Shown here piece after piece: positions 43,494 to 52,405 of a stretch of 64,000 nt of DNA (the stretch's first letter is position 1; each line of letters starts with the position of its first letter). The notes beneath the pieces were generated by a model, which did not search any database, was not told the origin of the DNA, and saw only the letters and a list, made by a program, of their open reading frames with translations. Source of the stretch: Mesorhizobium loti CJ3sym (GTDB lineage: Bacteria > Pseudomonadota > Alphaproteobacteria > Rhizobiales > Rhizobiaceae); the NCBI RefSeq assembly GCF_000472785.1, contig NZ_AXAL01000029.1, positions 29,783 to 93,782 of the forward strand, given 5' to 3'. Made by a program: the position numbers and the translations under genes.

Positions 43494-44798
43494 TCAGCCT
43501 GGCAACCGCCGCAACGCGGGGCGCGGTGGCGGGTCACGCCTGGCCGTCCTGTCGAGATAGCCGGTCAAATGCGTGACGAGTTCCCTGGCGTCGTCCTCGG
43601 CGCCGTGGATGAAGCTCGATTTCCGGCGACGCAGATATGGCAGGCCCAACACATAGATCCCGGGAACGTCGGCAACACCGCGATCGTGCCTGAGCTCGCC
43701 CTTGCGATCGAAGACCGGCAAGTCCAGCCATGAAAAGTTCGGCCGAAAACCGGTGGCCCATAGCACCGTGCGAATGTCTTCGCCAAGTTCAAGCTCCAGT
43801 TGTGGCGGCTCGCCGATTGCGGTGGGGGCAAAGCGCTCGATGGGACCGATGCCGGACGGTGCATTCGCCTCCGCCCATTCGTCGATCGACGCAAGCAGCC
43901 GGTTCATCTTCAGGTCGGCAAGCGCGCACACATTGCGCAGCGATCCGGAAAACTGGGCCACGGAGCCGCGAAGGCCCATCAGTCGCCCCACCACTTTCAC
44001 GCCCTGTCGCTGCAAGACATTGAGGTCGAGCGTGGCGCGCTCGGGTGTGCCGACAAGCTGCGGCGATGGCACTCTTCGGGCGCGGTCGGGGTCATCCGCG
44101 TCTTCGACGCGCTGGTCGAGCACGCCGGTCGCGAGCATCCACCATTGGATATCGCGACCTCGATAGACGCGCGGTAGCCGAACGTGTTCTCCGACCGCCA
44201 GCGTCACAGGCCGGCCGCTCAGCTGGATCTCCTGCGCCAACTGCAGGCCTGTCGCCGATGCGCCGACCACCAACACGCCGCCGGGAGCAAGCTGACGCGG
44301 ATTGCGGTAGGTATGGGCCGACAGCTGTTCGATCGTGGCCGGCATCGCCTCGGCCAATTTCGGTATGACCGGCTTGCTGAAGGCGCCCGTCGCCAGCACG
44401 ACGGTCTGGCAAAGCCAGTCGCCGTTTGGCACCTCCACCCGAAAGCCATGGGAGCTCGGCGCAACTCTGTTGACAGGGGTGTTCTTCAAAACCGGTGCGG
44501 AGATGTATGTGGCATAGCGGGAAATGAAATCAGCAAGCTGGCCGGCGCTCATGTAGCCGTCCCGGTCGTCGCCTTGGTATGGATAGCCGGGCAGCCTCGC
44601 CATCCAGTTGGGCGTGAGCAGGCGCAGCGAATCCCAGCGCTCCGTGCGCCAGCTGTTCGCGATCTCACCTCGTTCCAGAACAACATGGCTAAGCGAGCGC
44701 TGGCCGAGCAGATAGCTCAGCGCCAGGCCTGAGTGACCGGCACCGATGACGACGACGTCAACGGTGCCGGCGATCCCGCGCGATGTTCTTTCGCTCAT
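43494..44798 (-). CDS. Flavin-containing monooxygenase-like oxidoreductase
   Basis: The 434-residue protein has two dinucleotide-binding motifs: FAD in VVVIGAGHSGLALSYLL and NADPH in GVLVVGASATGLQLAQEI. The FMO/BVMO-like linker is YLLGQRSLSHVVLERGEIANSWR and a late ATGF motif (VLWATGFRPNFSW) is also present. It would oxygenate a small metabolite. The ATG at MSERTS overlaps the OsmC stop as ATGA, so it is the second gene of a pair with OsmC. Confidence 0.88.
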   Translation of the reverse strand: MSERTSRGIAGTVDVVVIGAGHSGLALSYLLGQRSLSHVVLERGEIANSWRTERWDSLRLLTPNWMARLPGYPYQGDDRDGYMSAGQLADFISRYATYISAPVLKNTPVNRVAPSSHGFRVEVPNGDWLCQTVVLATGAFSKPVIPKLAEAMPATIEQLSAHTYRNPRQLAPGGVLVVGASATGLQLAQEIQLSGRPVTLAVGEHVRLPRVYRGRDIQWWMLATGVLDQRVEDADDPDRARRVPSPQLVGTPERATLDLNVLQRQGVKVVGRLMGLRGSVAQFSGSLRNVCALADLKMNRLLASIDEWAEANAPSGIGPIERFAPTAIGEPPQLELELGEDIRTVLWATGFRPNFSWLDLPVFDRKGELRHDRGVADVPGIYVLGLPYLRRRKSSFIHGAEDDARELVTHLTGYLDRTARRDPPPRPALRRLPG

Positions 44799-45364
44799 CA
44801 GCACTTTTTCGACGTAACCGTGACATCGGTCGGGTTGGCGATAACGTCAAAGACGGCCGAACGTTTTTGCGACTGCGCGACGAGTGCGGCTATATCCTCC
44901 GCGCTAGCGTCGGCGTCGATATCGTAGTGCACCTTGATCCCGTCGAACCCGTTGCGCACATCCGGATCGATGCCGAGGATACCCTGGATATTCATGCCGG
45001 CCTCAAGTGTCGCCTTGACCGAGTGGAGCTGAATGTTGCGGTTTTGCGCGACAGCCGCGATGCCAGCCGTCAGGCAGCCAGCCAGGCCGACCAGCACAAA
45101 CTCCACCGGCGTCGCCCCCTTGTCTTCCGATGCGAAGATTTCGGGGTGGTCGGACTCGAACTTGTAGGTCTGGCGATGCTTCTGTTCCTGCCCCAGGCCG
45201 AAGAATCCGTCGACCGTGGTCCGATTGTGAGTTCCTTTCACCCACTCGCTCGTTGCCCGCCACTTGAAGCGGGCGGCGTCCGGGGCGTCCTTCAAAGCCT
45301 CGCGGGCGCCAAGCAGAGCGGCTACATTGACGCCGTTGGTGGCGGTTTGCGTGTGTTTGGTCAT
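44798..45364 (-). CDS. OsmC family peroxidase-like protein
   Basis: The 188-residue protein has the OsmC fold landmark HPEIFASEDKGATPVEFVLVGLAGCLTAG with one redox cysteine of the pair; a second cysteine is found only at the C-terminus (TSKKC). The usual two-cysteine catalytic pair is therefore not evident. CAGGAG precedes the ATG. It heads a two-gene unit with the FMO-like gene. It may detoxify peroxides or carry out thiol chemistry. Confidence 0.85.
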   Translation of the reverse strand: MTKHTQTATNGVNVAALLGAREALKDAPDAARFKWRATSEWVKGTHNRTTVDGFFGLGQEQKHRQTYKFESDHPEIFASEDKGATPVEFVLVGLAGCLTAGIAAVAQNRNIQLHSVKATLEAGMNIQGILGIDPDVRNGFDGIKVHYDIDADASAEDIAALVAQSQKRSAVFDVIANPTDVTVTSKKC

Positions 45365-45536
45365 GGGTCGTACTCCTGTTTATGGGGGACAGATTCAGAT
45401 CTTGCAGCGCCCGGACTGTCTTCTCACGGGCGTGTTGTAGGCAGCATGGGAGGCAGCGTGGAATCGTCCGATACCATGCCGGGCTTTTCCTGCAGGCCGA
45501 GGCCAGGGTTCGGCCTCGATGGGCGCTGGGCTTCGT

Positions 45537-45713
45537 TCAGGGGTTCTTGCCCCAAGTGTTCGACGAAAGCCTTTTACGGCGGTGCGCGACCGGCCAGCCG
45601 ATGTCCTTTTGAATTTCCATCGGCAGGCTGTTCAGAACCCGTTCGGATTTTCGCGCTTCACGGGCGTTTTTGAAGGCCGCCCCGTAGCGGGCGAGCGTTT
45701 CAAACAGTGACAT
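45537..45713 (-). CDS. DUF1127 small protein
   Basis: The 58-residue protein (MSLFETLARYGAAF) carries the DUF1127 core ERVLNSLPMEIQKDIGWP. Small DUF1127 proteins in alphaproteobacteria bind RNA or act in stress and phosphate/carbon regulation. ACAGGAGAAG precedes the ATG. The frame upstream is not conserved-looking. Confidence 0.85.
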   Translation of the reverse strand: MSLFETLARYGAAFKNAREARKSERVLNSLPMEIQKDIGWPVAHRRKRLSSNTWGKNP

Positions 45714-46165
45714 GGTCTTCTCCTGTAGAGCGTTGGGCCGCCGCGAAAACATGCGGCTGCCGTTCGACGGAATGTTAAATGCTCCACATTTGTATCTGGA
45801 AGGTTGCACGAAAACCGTCGTTCCGTAACAATGTCCAGGATGTTGAAAACAGTTTCGGATGGCCGGCGCAAACCATTGTCAGGGCCCGGTTTTACTGTCG
45901 CCAACGGCTTTGGCGGGGACGATGACGCGTGAGGATGCTGCTCCACACCATCGACGGTGACGTGCGGAAGGGCGGGTGAGGAGACGTGCGCACCAACGCT
46001 ACAGTGCTTCAGGACGACGGCGGCGCAATCCGGGATAGGGCGATGGCAAGGCGCGGGTGAGGGCGCGAAGATGTTTGCGGGGATGAAGTAAAGCCGCGCC
46101 GAGAGATGATTGCCGCCATTGCCTGCACCCTGTCAGGCCGGCAGCGTTCCCGGCTCAGCCTATCC
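45714..46165. other. 452-bp intergenic region
   Basis: No gene is accepted here. The first part, upstream of DUF1127, is AT-richer (TGTTAAATGCTCCACATTTGT) and may hold its promoter. At 45930-45962 a short run (CACCATCGACGGTGACGTGC) resembles the 3' part of the sulfotransferase-like genes. The rest shows nothing I recognise. Confidence 0.45.
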
Positions 46166-47152
46166 CTACCGCTCCTCCACAATCCGCAGATAAGCCGCCG
46201 TCACGAACAGCACGATCAGCCCGAACAGGATCCGTCTCGCTCCTTCCGGCATCTGCAGGATCGTCAGCAGCGTCGTCAGCACGGTCAGGATGAGGGCGCC
46301 GATGATGGTGCCGGTGTAGCCGCCGCGGCCGCCGAAGATGGAGGTGCCGCCGATGACGGCGGCGGCGACCGAGGGCAGGACGAGGGGTTCGGCGAGCGAG
46401 AGCGATGGGGCCTTGATCAGGCCGATATAGAGCAGGCCGGTGATGCCGGCGAGCACGCTGGAAGTGATATAGAGCGCGGTGATGACCTGCCAGTATTGCA
46501 CGCCCGACAGGCGCGTTGCGCGCTCATTGTCGCCTACGGCGTAGAGCAGGCGGCCGAAGCCGGTGCGGGCGAGCGTGAAGACGATGAGTGCGGCCAGCGG
46601 TACGAACAGCAGCAGGGCGTTGGGGAAGCCTGAGGTGACGCCGGTGCCGAGCCAGGCGAGGAAGTCGGGGATCTTGGCGCCCGACGCGATCACCGTGCGC
46701 TGGTAGACCTGCAGGCAGCCGGTGCCGATCAGGCTGGTGCCCAGCGTCATGATCAGCGGGTGGACGCGGAAGACGCCGACGCCGATGCCGTTGACGAGGC
46801 CGATCAGCACCGCCGGCATCATTGCCAGCAGGAAGGCCACCGCCGGGTCCTGGTTGACCACTTGGGTGGCCATGATGAAGGCGCTCATCGTCGCCACCGT
46901 GCCGACCGAGAGATCGATGCCGCCGGTCAGCATGGTCATGGTCTGGCAGCCGGCGAGGATCGCCAGCGGAATGGCGAATTTGATGGTGTTGCCAATCCAG
47001 CGCTCGTTGACGATGCCGGGGCGCAGGATCTGCAGGATCACCACCAGGATGATGAGCAGGATGATCAGCGGGACCGAAGGGCGATCGGCCATGAAGCGCT
47101 TTACGCGGCGGCCGAGGGGGATGGGGGCGGGGGTGATCGCGGTGGTGCTCAT
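46166..47152 (-). CDS. Sugar ABC transporter permease (second permease of locus)
   Basis: The 328-residue inner-membrane protein has CUT2 permease landmarks: CQTMTMLTGGIDLSVGTVA, VIGGTSIFGGRGGYTG and a GDNERATRLSGV loop. It forms a heterodimer candidate with the permease encoded just upstream. The start MSTTAITPAP follows a palindromic repeat; the in-frame extension into that repeat is rejected. It is the last gene of the leftward transport operon. Confidence 0.93.
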   Translation of the reverse strand: MSTTAITPAPIPLGRRVKRFMADRPSVPLIILLIILVVILQILRPGIVNERWIGNTIKFAIPLAILAGCQTMTMLTGGIDLSVGTVATMSAFIMATQVVNQDPAVAFLLAMMPAVLIGLVNGIGVGVFRVHPLIMTLGTSLIGTGCLQVYQRTVIASGAKIPDFLAWLGTGVTSGFPNALLLFVPLAALIVFTLARTGFGRLLYAVGDNERATRLSGVQYWQVITALYITSSVLAGITGLLYIGLIKAPSLSLAEPLVLPSVAAAVIGGTSIFGGRGGYTGTIIGALILTVLTTLLTILQMPEGARRILFGLIVLFVTAAYLRIVEER

Positions 47153-47186
47153 GGGGTGGCTCGCGATAGGGTTGGCGCGACGCATC

Positions 47187-47343
47187 TTTCCCTTCTCCCC
47201 TTGTGGGAGAAGGTGGATCGGCGCGATAGCGCCGAGACGGATGAGGGGTGCTCCAGCGGAGTGAGGCGTTGGCGTTCGCTGGAACACCCCTCATCCGTCT
47301 TGCCGCTGCGCGGCAATCCACCTTCCCCCACAAGGGGGGAAGG
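47187..47343. repeat. 157-bp palindromic intergenic repeat
   Basis: The outer arms CCCTTCTCCCCTTGTGGGAG and CCCACAAGGGGGGAAGG, and the inner arms GGATGAGGGGTG and CACCCCTCATCC, pair across the element. It separates the two permease genes. It would form a long stem in mRNA and may lower downstream expression. Related words occur at 16205-16239 and 49927-50090. Confidence 0.7.
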
Positions 47344-47369
47344 AAGAATGGCACGTTGATGCCTCCCGA

Positions 47370-48341
47370 TCACTGCCGCCCCCGCATCGTAATAAACGCG
47401 CCGAACATCACCACCGCCACCATGATCAGGCCTTCGATGATGGCGGTGACGTTGGGGTCGATGGCGAGCAGCGTCAGATCCGTGCGCACCAGGCGCAGCA
47501 CGAAGACGGCGACGATGGGGCCGAGGAGGCCGCCCTTGCCGCCGCCGAGCGCCACGCCGCCCAGCACGACTGCCGCGACGCTGGCCAGCAGATAGGGGCC
47601 GGGGATGGGGGCGCCGATGCCGGTGCTGAGCGTCAGCGCCAGCCCGCCAAAGGCGGCGAACAGGCCAGACAGCGCGTAGGCGATGATGCGGGTGCGCTTG
47701 ACCGGCACGCCTGAGCGGAACGCCGCCAGTTCGCTGGAGCCGATGGCGTAGATGGAGAGGCCGAGGCGTGAGCGCCTGAGCGGTATCCAGATGATGCAGA
47801 GGCAGACGATCAGCACCAGCAACGCCTTGGGCAGCCAGGCGTCGATGGCGTCGGGCAGGCCGGGGATCGGCACGGTGCCCGAGATCAGCGCCTTCAGCCA
47901 TTCGGCCGCACCGCCGCCCGGCGCGTCGAGCACAAGCAAGGCAGCGCCCTGCAGCACGAACAGCATGGCCAGCGTCACGACGATGTCGGGCACGCGGGTG
48001 ACGACGATCAAAAGGCCATTGAGCGCGCCAAGGGCAAAACCCATGGCGAGCACGAAGGGCACCACGAACAGCGCGTATTCCTCGGAAGCGCCGGCCATCA
48101 TCGAGGCGGCGGTGACGCTGGTCAGCGCCATCATGGCGGCGACGGAGAGGTCGATGCCGCCGGCGATGACCACCACCGTCTGCGCGGCGACGGCGAAGGC
48201 GTATGGTAAAACAGCCCGCGCGAGAGAGCCGAAATCATTGCTGCCATAGGCCGGCTGGATGATCCTGGTGGCGATGAACAGCACGATGAGGAGGGCGAAC
48301 AGGCCAACGACCCAGCCCTGGCGGCGCAGGAAGTGGTTCAT
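47370..48341 (-). CDS. Sugar ABC transporter permease
   Basis: The 323-residue membrane protein shows the CUT2 landmarks AAQTVVVIAGGIDLSVAAMMAL, YAIGSSELAAFRSGV and VVLGGVALGGGKGG. It has about eight hydrophobic segments. Its start overlaps the ATPase stop as ATGA, so the two are coupled. With the other permease it implies a heteromeric channel. Confidence 0.93.
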   Translation of the reverse strand: MNHFLRRQGWVVGLFALLIVLFIATRIIQPAYGSNDFGSLARAVLPYAFAVAAQTVVVIAGGIDLSVAAMMALTSVTAASMMAGASEEYALFVVPFVLAMGFALGALNGLLIVVTRVPDIVVTLAMLFVLQGAALLVLDAPGGGAAEWLKALISGTVPIPGLPDAIDAWLPKALLVLIVCLCIIWIPLRRSRLGLSIYAIGSSELAAFRSGVPVKRTRIIAYALSGLFAAFGGLALTLSTGIGAPIPGPYLLASVAAVVLGGVALGGGKGGLLGPIVAVFVLRLVRTDLTLLAIDPNVTAIIEGLIMVAVVMFGAFITMRGRQ

Positions 48342-49888
48342 GGCGTCGCTCCCGGCGCATCGGAAGCGTTGGCCGTGGGGTCGGCCAGAATACCGATATC
48401 GGCCTTGGCGCCGCGCGGCAGGCCGTAGGCGGCGCGCATCAGCGCCGGTTCGTCGGCCTCCTCGACCGGAAAGATGTCGACCAGTCTGCCGCCGAAGATG
48501 ACGATGACGCGGTCGCAGACGCGCTGCACCTCTTCCAGTTCCGAGGTGTAGAACAGCACCGACTTGCCGTGGCCGGCGAGTTCGCGCAGCAGTTTATAGA
48601 TCTCCTGCTTGGTGCCGACATCGATGCCGCGCGTCGGGTCGAAGCACAGGATGGTGCGGGCGTCGGCAGCGATCCAGCGGGCGATGGTGACCTTCTGTTG
48701 GTTGCCGCCGGACAGGCGCTGCACCTCGCCTTGCGCGCGGGTGTCGATCTGCAGCCGCGCGATGGCGCTAAGCACTGTCGCGCGCTCGCGGCGCATGGGA
48801 ATAGGGCCCCAGTTGCGCAGCGCGGCACTGAAGGGCAGCGCGATGTTTTCACGGACCGAGCGCTGCATGGCGAGCGCCTCGGAACGGTCGCCCGGCACAT
48901 AGGCAATGCCGGCGCGGATCGCGTCGATCGGGTGCGAGAATTTCACCGGCTGGCCGTCGACCTCGATCGTACCGCCGGACGGCTTGATCGAACCGGCAAG
49001 GGCGGCGAACAGCTCATCCTGGCCCTGGCCTTCGAGCGCCACGACACCGGCGACCTCGCCGTCGGCGAGATCGAAGGAGACGTCGCTGAGCTTGGTGCCG
49101 ACGCGCAAGTTGCGCACGGCGATGCGTGGCCGGGCAGGGGCAGGCGCCGTCTTCTCGGCAGCACTGCGGGCGGCGACATGGGTCTTGACGATGCGGGTGC
49201 CGAGCATCAGCTCGACGATCTTTTCCTCGACGCCGGGCACGATGTCGACGACGCCGACGGTCTCGCCGTCGCGCAGCACGGTGGCGCGGTCGCACAGGGC
49301 CGCGATTTCAACGAAACGGTGCGAGATGAAGATCACGGCGCGGCCGGCATCGCCCTGGCGGCGCACCACTTCCAGCACCTTTTCGGCGAGGTTGGCGGGC
49401 AGGGCGGCGGTCATCTCGTCGAGCAGCAACACGTCGGGCTCGACGGCCAGCGCGCGCGCCAGGTCGAGCACGCGCAGCACGGCCAGCGGGATGTCGCGCG
49501 CGGTGTCGCGGATATCGAGGTCCGGTATGCCGAGCTCGCGCACCCAGGCGCGGAACGGCTCGACCGGCGTGCCGGTAAGCCGAAGATTAGACAGAATGTC
49601 GAGATCGGGGATCAGCGACGGCTCCTGGTAGACGGGCAGCAGTCCGGCGCGGCGCGCGGCGGCGGGCGAGCGGATGTCGCGCGCCTCGCCCCGGATCAGG
49701 ATGCGGCCGGCGTTCGCGGTAATCGCGCCGGTCAGGATCTTCACCAGCGTCGACTTGCCGGCACCATTGGCGCCCATCAGGGCGTGAACCTCGCCGGGCA
49801 GGACGGAGAGCGACGCGTTGCGCAGGGCGGCAACCGCGCCGTAGTTTTTGGCGACGCCTGACGCGTCGAGGAGGGGGCTGGTGGTCAA
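48338..49888 (-). CDS. Sugar ABC transporter ATP-binding protein (two-NBD)
   Basis: The 516-residue protein has NBD1 with Walker A GANGAGKSTL and Walker B LLLDEMTAAL, and NBD2 with the signature LSGGNQQKVTIARW and CFDPTRGIDVG. NBD1 lacks a recognisable LSGGQ-like signature (it reads IPLAVLRVLDLARALA), and Walker B of NBD2 reads FDPT instead of DEPT. So both composite sites look weaker than in RbsA. It powers the importer with the two permeases. Confidence 0.93.
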   Translation of the reverse strand: MTTSPLLDASGVAKNYGAVAALRNASLSVLPGEVHALMGANGAGKSTLVKILTGAITANAGRILIRGEARDIRSPAAARRAGLLPVYQEPSLIPDLDILSNLRLTGTPVEPFRAWVRELGIPDLDIRDTARDIPLAVLRVLDLARALAVEPDVLLLDEMTAALPANLAEKVLEVVRRQGDAGRAVIFISHRFVEIAALCDRATVLRDGETVGVVDIVPGVEEKIVELMLGTRIVKTHVAARSAAEKTAPAPARPRIAVRNLRVGTKLSDVSFDLADGEVAGVVALEGQGQDELFAALAGSIKPSGGTIEVDGQPVKFSHPIDAIRAGIAYVPGDRSEALAMQRSVRENIALPFSAALRNWGPIPMRRERATVLSAIARLQIDTRAQGEVQRLSGGNQQKVTIARWIAADARTILCFDPTRGIDVGTKQEIYKLLRELAGHGKSVLFYTSELEEVQRVCDRVIVIFGGRLVDIFPVEEADEPALMRAAYGLPRGAKADIGILADPTANASDAPGATP

Positions 49889-49926
49889 ATCGGGTTGTTC
49901 TCGATTCGTGAGGCAGGGTTATCGCG

Positions 49927-50090
49927 TGTGGAGAGGCCCCCTCATCCGGCCGCTTCGCGTCCACCTTCTCCCCGTGGGGGAGAAGAGGCTAGCGCTTGTG
50001 CCGGCTCCTCTCCCCTTGGGGAGAGGTCGGATTGCCCCGAATTGCCCTTTGCAATTCGGTTGGCAATCCGGGTGAGGGGGCCTTTGCCGT
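49927..50090. repeat. Palindromic intergenic repeat after the binding-protein gene
   Basis: GGCCCCCTCATCCGG and CCGGGTGAGGGGGCC are outer inverted arms around CTCTCCCCTTGGGGAGAG, an inner hairpin. It fills the 259-bp gap between the binding protein and ATPase genes. Such hairpins often explain higher binding-protein levels by 3' mRNA protection. Confidence 0.65.
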
Positions 50091-50131
50091 ATGTGATATC
50101 CCCACCCTTCCAAGGCAGGGATATCAGAGAC

Positions 50132-50163
50132 TTACTCGCCCGGACCCTTACTCGCCCGGACCC
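50132..50163. repeat. Tandem 16-bp duplication at the stop of the binding-protein gene
   Basis: TTACTCGCCCGGACCC occurs twice in direct tandem. The right copy contains the real stop and last codons (KGPGE, stop). The left copy repeats them after the stop. It is a recent-looking slip duplication. Confidence 0.85.
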
Positions 50164-51182
50164 TTGCAGGCCACGATCTGGTCCTTCGTGTACGTCGTCC
50201 AGCCGGGGATCGAGATCGAGACCGGCCATTCGGGGCTGAGCGATGGGTCGGCGGCGGCCTTCAGCTTGGCCTTGCCTTCGTCGGTGGCGTTGTCCCACAG
50301 CTGCGGGTCGACCAGCACGGTCTGCTGGGCCGGCTTCTTGCCGTCGAGGATCTGCAGTGCCAGCGTCACGCCGGCACCGCCGATCGAGCCGGGGTTGGTG
50401 ACGGCAGCGCCGACGAGGCCCTTGACCGAGCTCAACTGGCCGACGAAGCCGGCATTGTCGGCGCCGACCACCGGCACCAGCGGCGCCTGCGATTCCGTCA
50501 GCGCGTCGACGATGACGTTGTCGATGCCTGACGTCCAGACGCCGTTGAACGGCGTGCCGGTGGCCAGGAACGACAGCATCTGCTGCTTGGCCTGGTCCTG
50601 CTGCCAGCCGGTGAAGACTTCCTGCGCGACCTTCACATTGGGGAATTCGGCGAGCGCCTTCTTGAAGCCTTTGTCGCGATCCGAGTCGGCGGACGCACCG
50701 GCCGCACCGCGCATGTAGAACACTTCGCCCTTGCCGCCCATCTGGCCGAACAGCCATTTGGCGCCGAGATAGGCATACTGTTCCTGGTTGTTGGAGATGA
50801 TGTAGGCCGACGGTTCGGTGACCGCCTGGTCGACAGCAACGACGACGATGCCGGCCTTGGTGGCTTCTTCGAGGCCCGCCTTGATGCCGGCCGGATCGGC
50901 GGGGTTGACGACGATGGCGTCGACCTTGGCGCTGATCAAATTACGAATGTCTTCGAGCTGGCCGGCGGCATCGGTGTTGCGGTGGGCGATGTTGAGTTTT
51001 GTCACTTCGCCGGAAGCCAGCGCCTGCGCCTTCATGGCGCACACCATCTCCTCGCGCCAGCCATTGCCCTGGACGGTGTTGGAGATGCCGATCGTGTATT
51101 TGCCGGCGGCGGCCGAGACGCCCACCGAGGCCAGCAAGGCGGCACCCGCAAGCAGCGGGACCATGGTCAGTATTTTCTTCAT
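50148..51182 (-). CDS. Periplasmic sugar-binding protein
   Basis: The 344-residue protein has a signal peptide (KKILTMVPLLAGAALLASVG) and the type I binding fold (YTIGISNTVQGNGWREEMVC, AIVVNPADPAGIKAGLEEA, WTSGIDNVIVDAL). It opens the transport part of the operon and is separated from the ATPase gene by a palindromic repeat. The ligand is likely the polyol or sugar processed by the enzymes encoded upstream. Confidence 0.94.
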   Translation of the reverse strand: MKKILTMVPLLAGAALLASVGVSAAAGKYTIGISNTVQGNGWREEMVCAMKAQALASGEVTKLNIAHRNTDAAGQLEDIRNLISAKVDAIVVNPADPAGIKAGLEEATKAGIVVVAVDQAVTEPSAYIISNNQEQYAYLGAKWLFGQMGGKGEVFYMRGAAGASADSDRDKGFKKALAEFPNVKVAQEVFTGWQQDQAKQQMLSFLATGTPFNGVWTSGIDNVIVDALTESQAPLVPVVGADNAGFVGQLSSVKGLVGAAVTNPGSIGGAGVTLALQILDGKKPAQQTVLVDPQLWDNATDEGKAKLKAAADPSLSPEWPVSISIPGWTTYTKDQIVACKGPGE

Positions 51183-51360
51183 TTCAGACTTCCTCCACAT
51201 TGTTTTTCAGTTTCAGTTCCAAGTCGTTGAACCGTGTCGCTCAGAAAGAGATTCAGGCGGCTCAACTCGTTGTCCTCCGCATGTCGTTGCCGACATGCTT
51301 TCCCTGGGCATGTCGTTGCCCCAAAACCGCTGGGCACTTTTGGGCGACATGCTCTTCTCC

Positions 51361-52278
51361 TCACTTGACGAAGGGACGCAGCACGTCGCGAGCAAGCAGG
51401 AAACCGCGCTTGACCTGATCGTCGCTGCCTTCAAATCGCCTGTCCTCGTGTTCGATGATGACCGGTCCATCATAGCCGGCGCGGTAGAGGCCGGAGAAGA
51501 AGCCGCTCCAGTCGACGTCGCCCAGTCCCGGCATGCGCGGCACCTGCCAGCCTATACCCGCCGAGAGGATTCCGCGCTCGTAAAGTCCATCACGATCAAT
51601 CATCAGGTCCTTGGCGTGGACATGCAGCATGTAGGGGCCGAATTCCCTGATGAAGCGGGCTTGGTCGATCATCTGCCAGACCAGATGCGAGGGGTCGAAA
51701 TTCATGCCGACCTCGCCGCCCCAGGCTTCCAGGATGCGGCGCCAGACAACAGGCGAATAGGCGATGTTGTGCCCGCCCGGCCATTCGTCGTAGCTGAAGA
51801 TCATCGGGCAATTTTCGAAGGCCAGCTTCACCCCGTGGCCGCGCGCATAAGCGACGATCTCGGGCCAGATTTTCAGCGCGTCCTGCCAGTTGACGTCAGG
51901 GGTTTTCGAGGCATCGCCGCCGCAGAAGGTGTTGACGACGGAAACGCCCATATTGGCGGCCAGCGCGATCACCTTCTTCAGATGGGTGATGACCGCCTCG
52001 CGGTGTGCTGCGTCGGGATGCAGCGGGTTGGGATAATAGCCGAGGCCGGAGACGGTCAGTTTCTTTTCCGCCAGCGAGGCCACGATTTCCTTGGCCTGTG
52101 CGGGCGAGGTGGAACCCGCGTCGATATGGCTCGTACCGGCATAGCGGCGGGTCGCGCCGGATGTTTTCGGCCAGCAGGCGATTTCCAACGCCTCGAAGCC
52201 AACAGAGCTTGCCCAGCTGGCGACATCGGCAAGCGGCGTCTCCGCGAACGGCGCGGTGAGCAGTCCAAGTTTCATCAT
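51361..52278 (-). CDS. Sugar phosphate isomerase/epimerase (TIM barrel, IolE/IolI-like)
   Basis: The 305-residue xylose-isomerase-like barrel has metal and acid residues visible in KLAFENCPM, GMNFDPSHLVWQ, HVHAKD and PVIIEHED. It would isomerise or epimerise the imported sugar or its keto derivative. It sits between the mannitol-dehydrogenase family gene and the transporter genes in the same operon. Confidence 0.92.
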   Translation of the reverse strand: MMKLGLLTAPFAETPLADVASWASSVGFEALEIACWPKTSGATRRYAGTSHIDAGSTSPAQAKEIVASLAEKKLTVSGLGYYPNPLHPDAAHREAVITHLKKVIALAANMGVSVVNTFCGGDASKTPDVNWQDALKIWPEIVAYARGHGVKLAFENCPMIFSYDEWPGGHNIAYSPVVWRRILEAWGGEVGMNFDPSHLVWQMIDQARFIREFGPYMLHVHAKDLMIDRDGLYERGILSAGIGWQVPRMPGLGDVDWSGFFSGLYRAGYDGPVIIEHEDRRFEGSDDQVKRGFLLARDVLRPFVK

Positions 52279-52284
52279 GCCTCC

Positions 52285-52385
52285 CTAAAGCGTTTCATCG
52301 TTTCACGCTGAACCGCTCTATCCCTTTGTTTTTGCGCAATTCCGGACGGAAAACCGTTTCACACTTTTCCTGGAATTGCTTTTGT
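52285..52385. repeat. Common rhizobial GTTTCA/GAATTGC intergenic repeat
   Basis: The sequence AAAGCGTTTCATCGTTTCAC followed by GAACCGCTCTA, TTTTGCGCAATTCCGGACGG and TTTCCTGGAATTGC matches a short repeat seen many times in rhizobial genomes, from memory. CGCAATTCC and GGAATTGC are inverted. It fills the gap between the mannitol-dehydrogenase family and isomerase genes. A related half-site lies near 63678. Confidence 0.6.
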
Positions 52386-52405
52386 CGTGGCTTCACGATC
52401 AACTC

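Noticed and set aside
45632..45946. 104-residue minus-strand frame overlapping the DUF1127 gene
   Set aside because: It is out of frame with the clear DUF1127 protein and has no ribosome site or domain.
48569..49861. 430-residue plus-strand frame
   Set aside because: It is antisense to the second ABC ATPase, with low-complexity Ala/Gly/Arg content.
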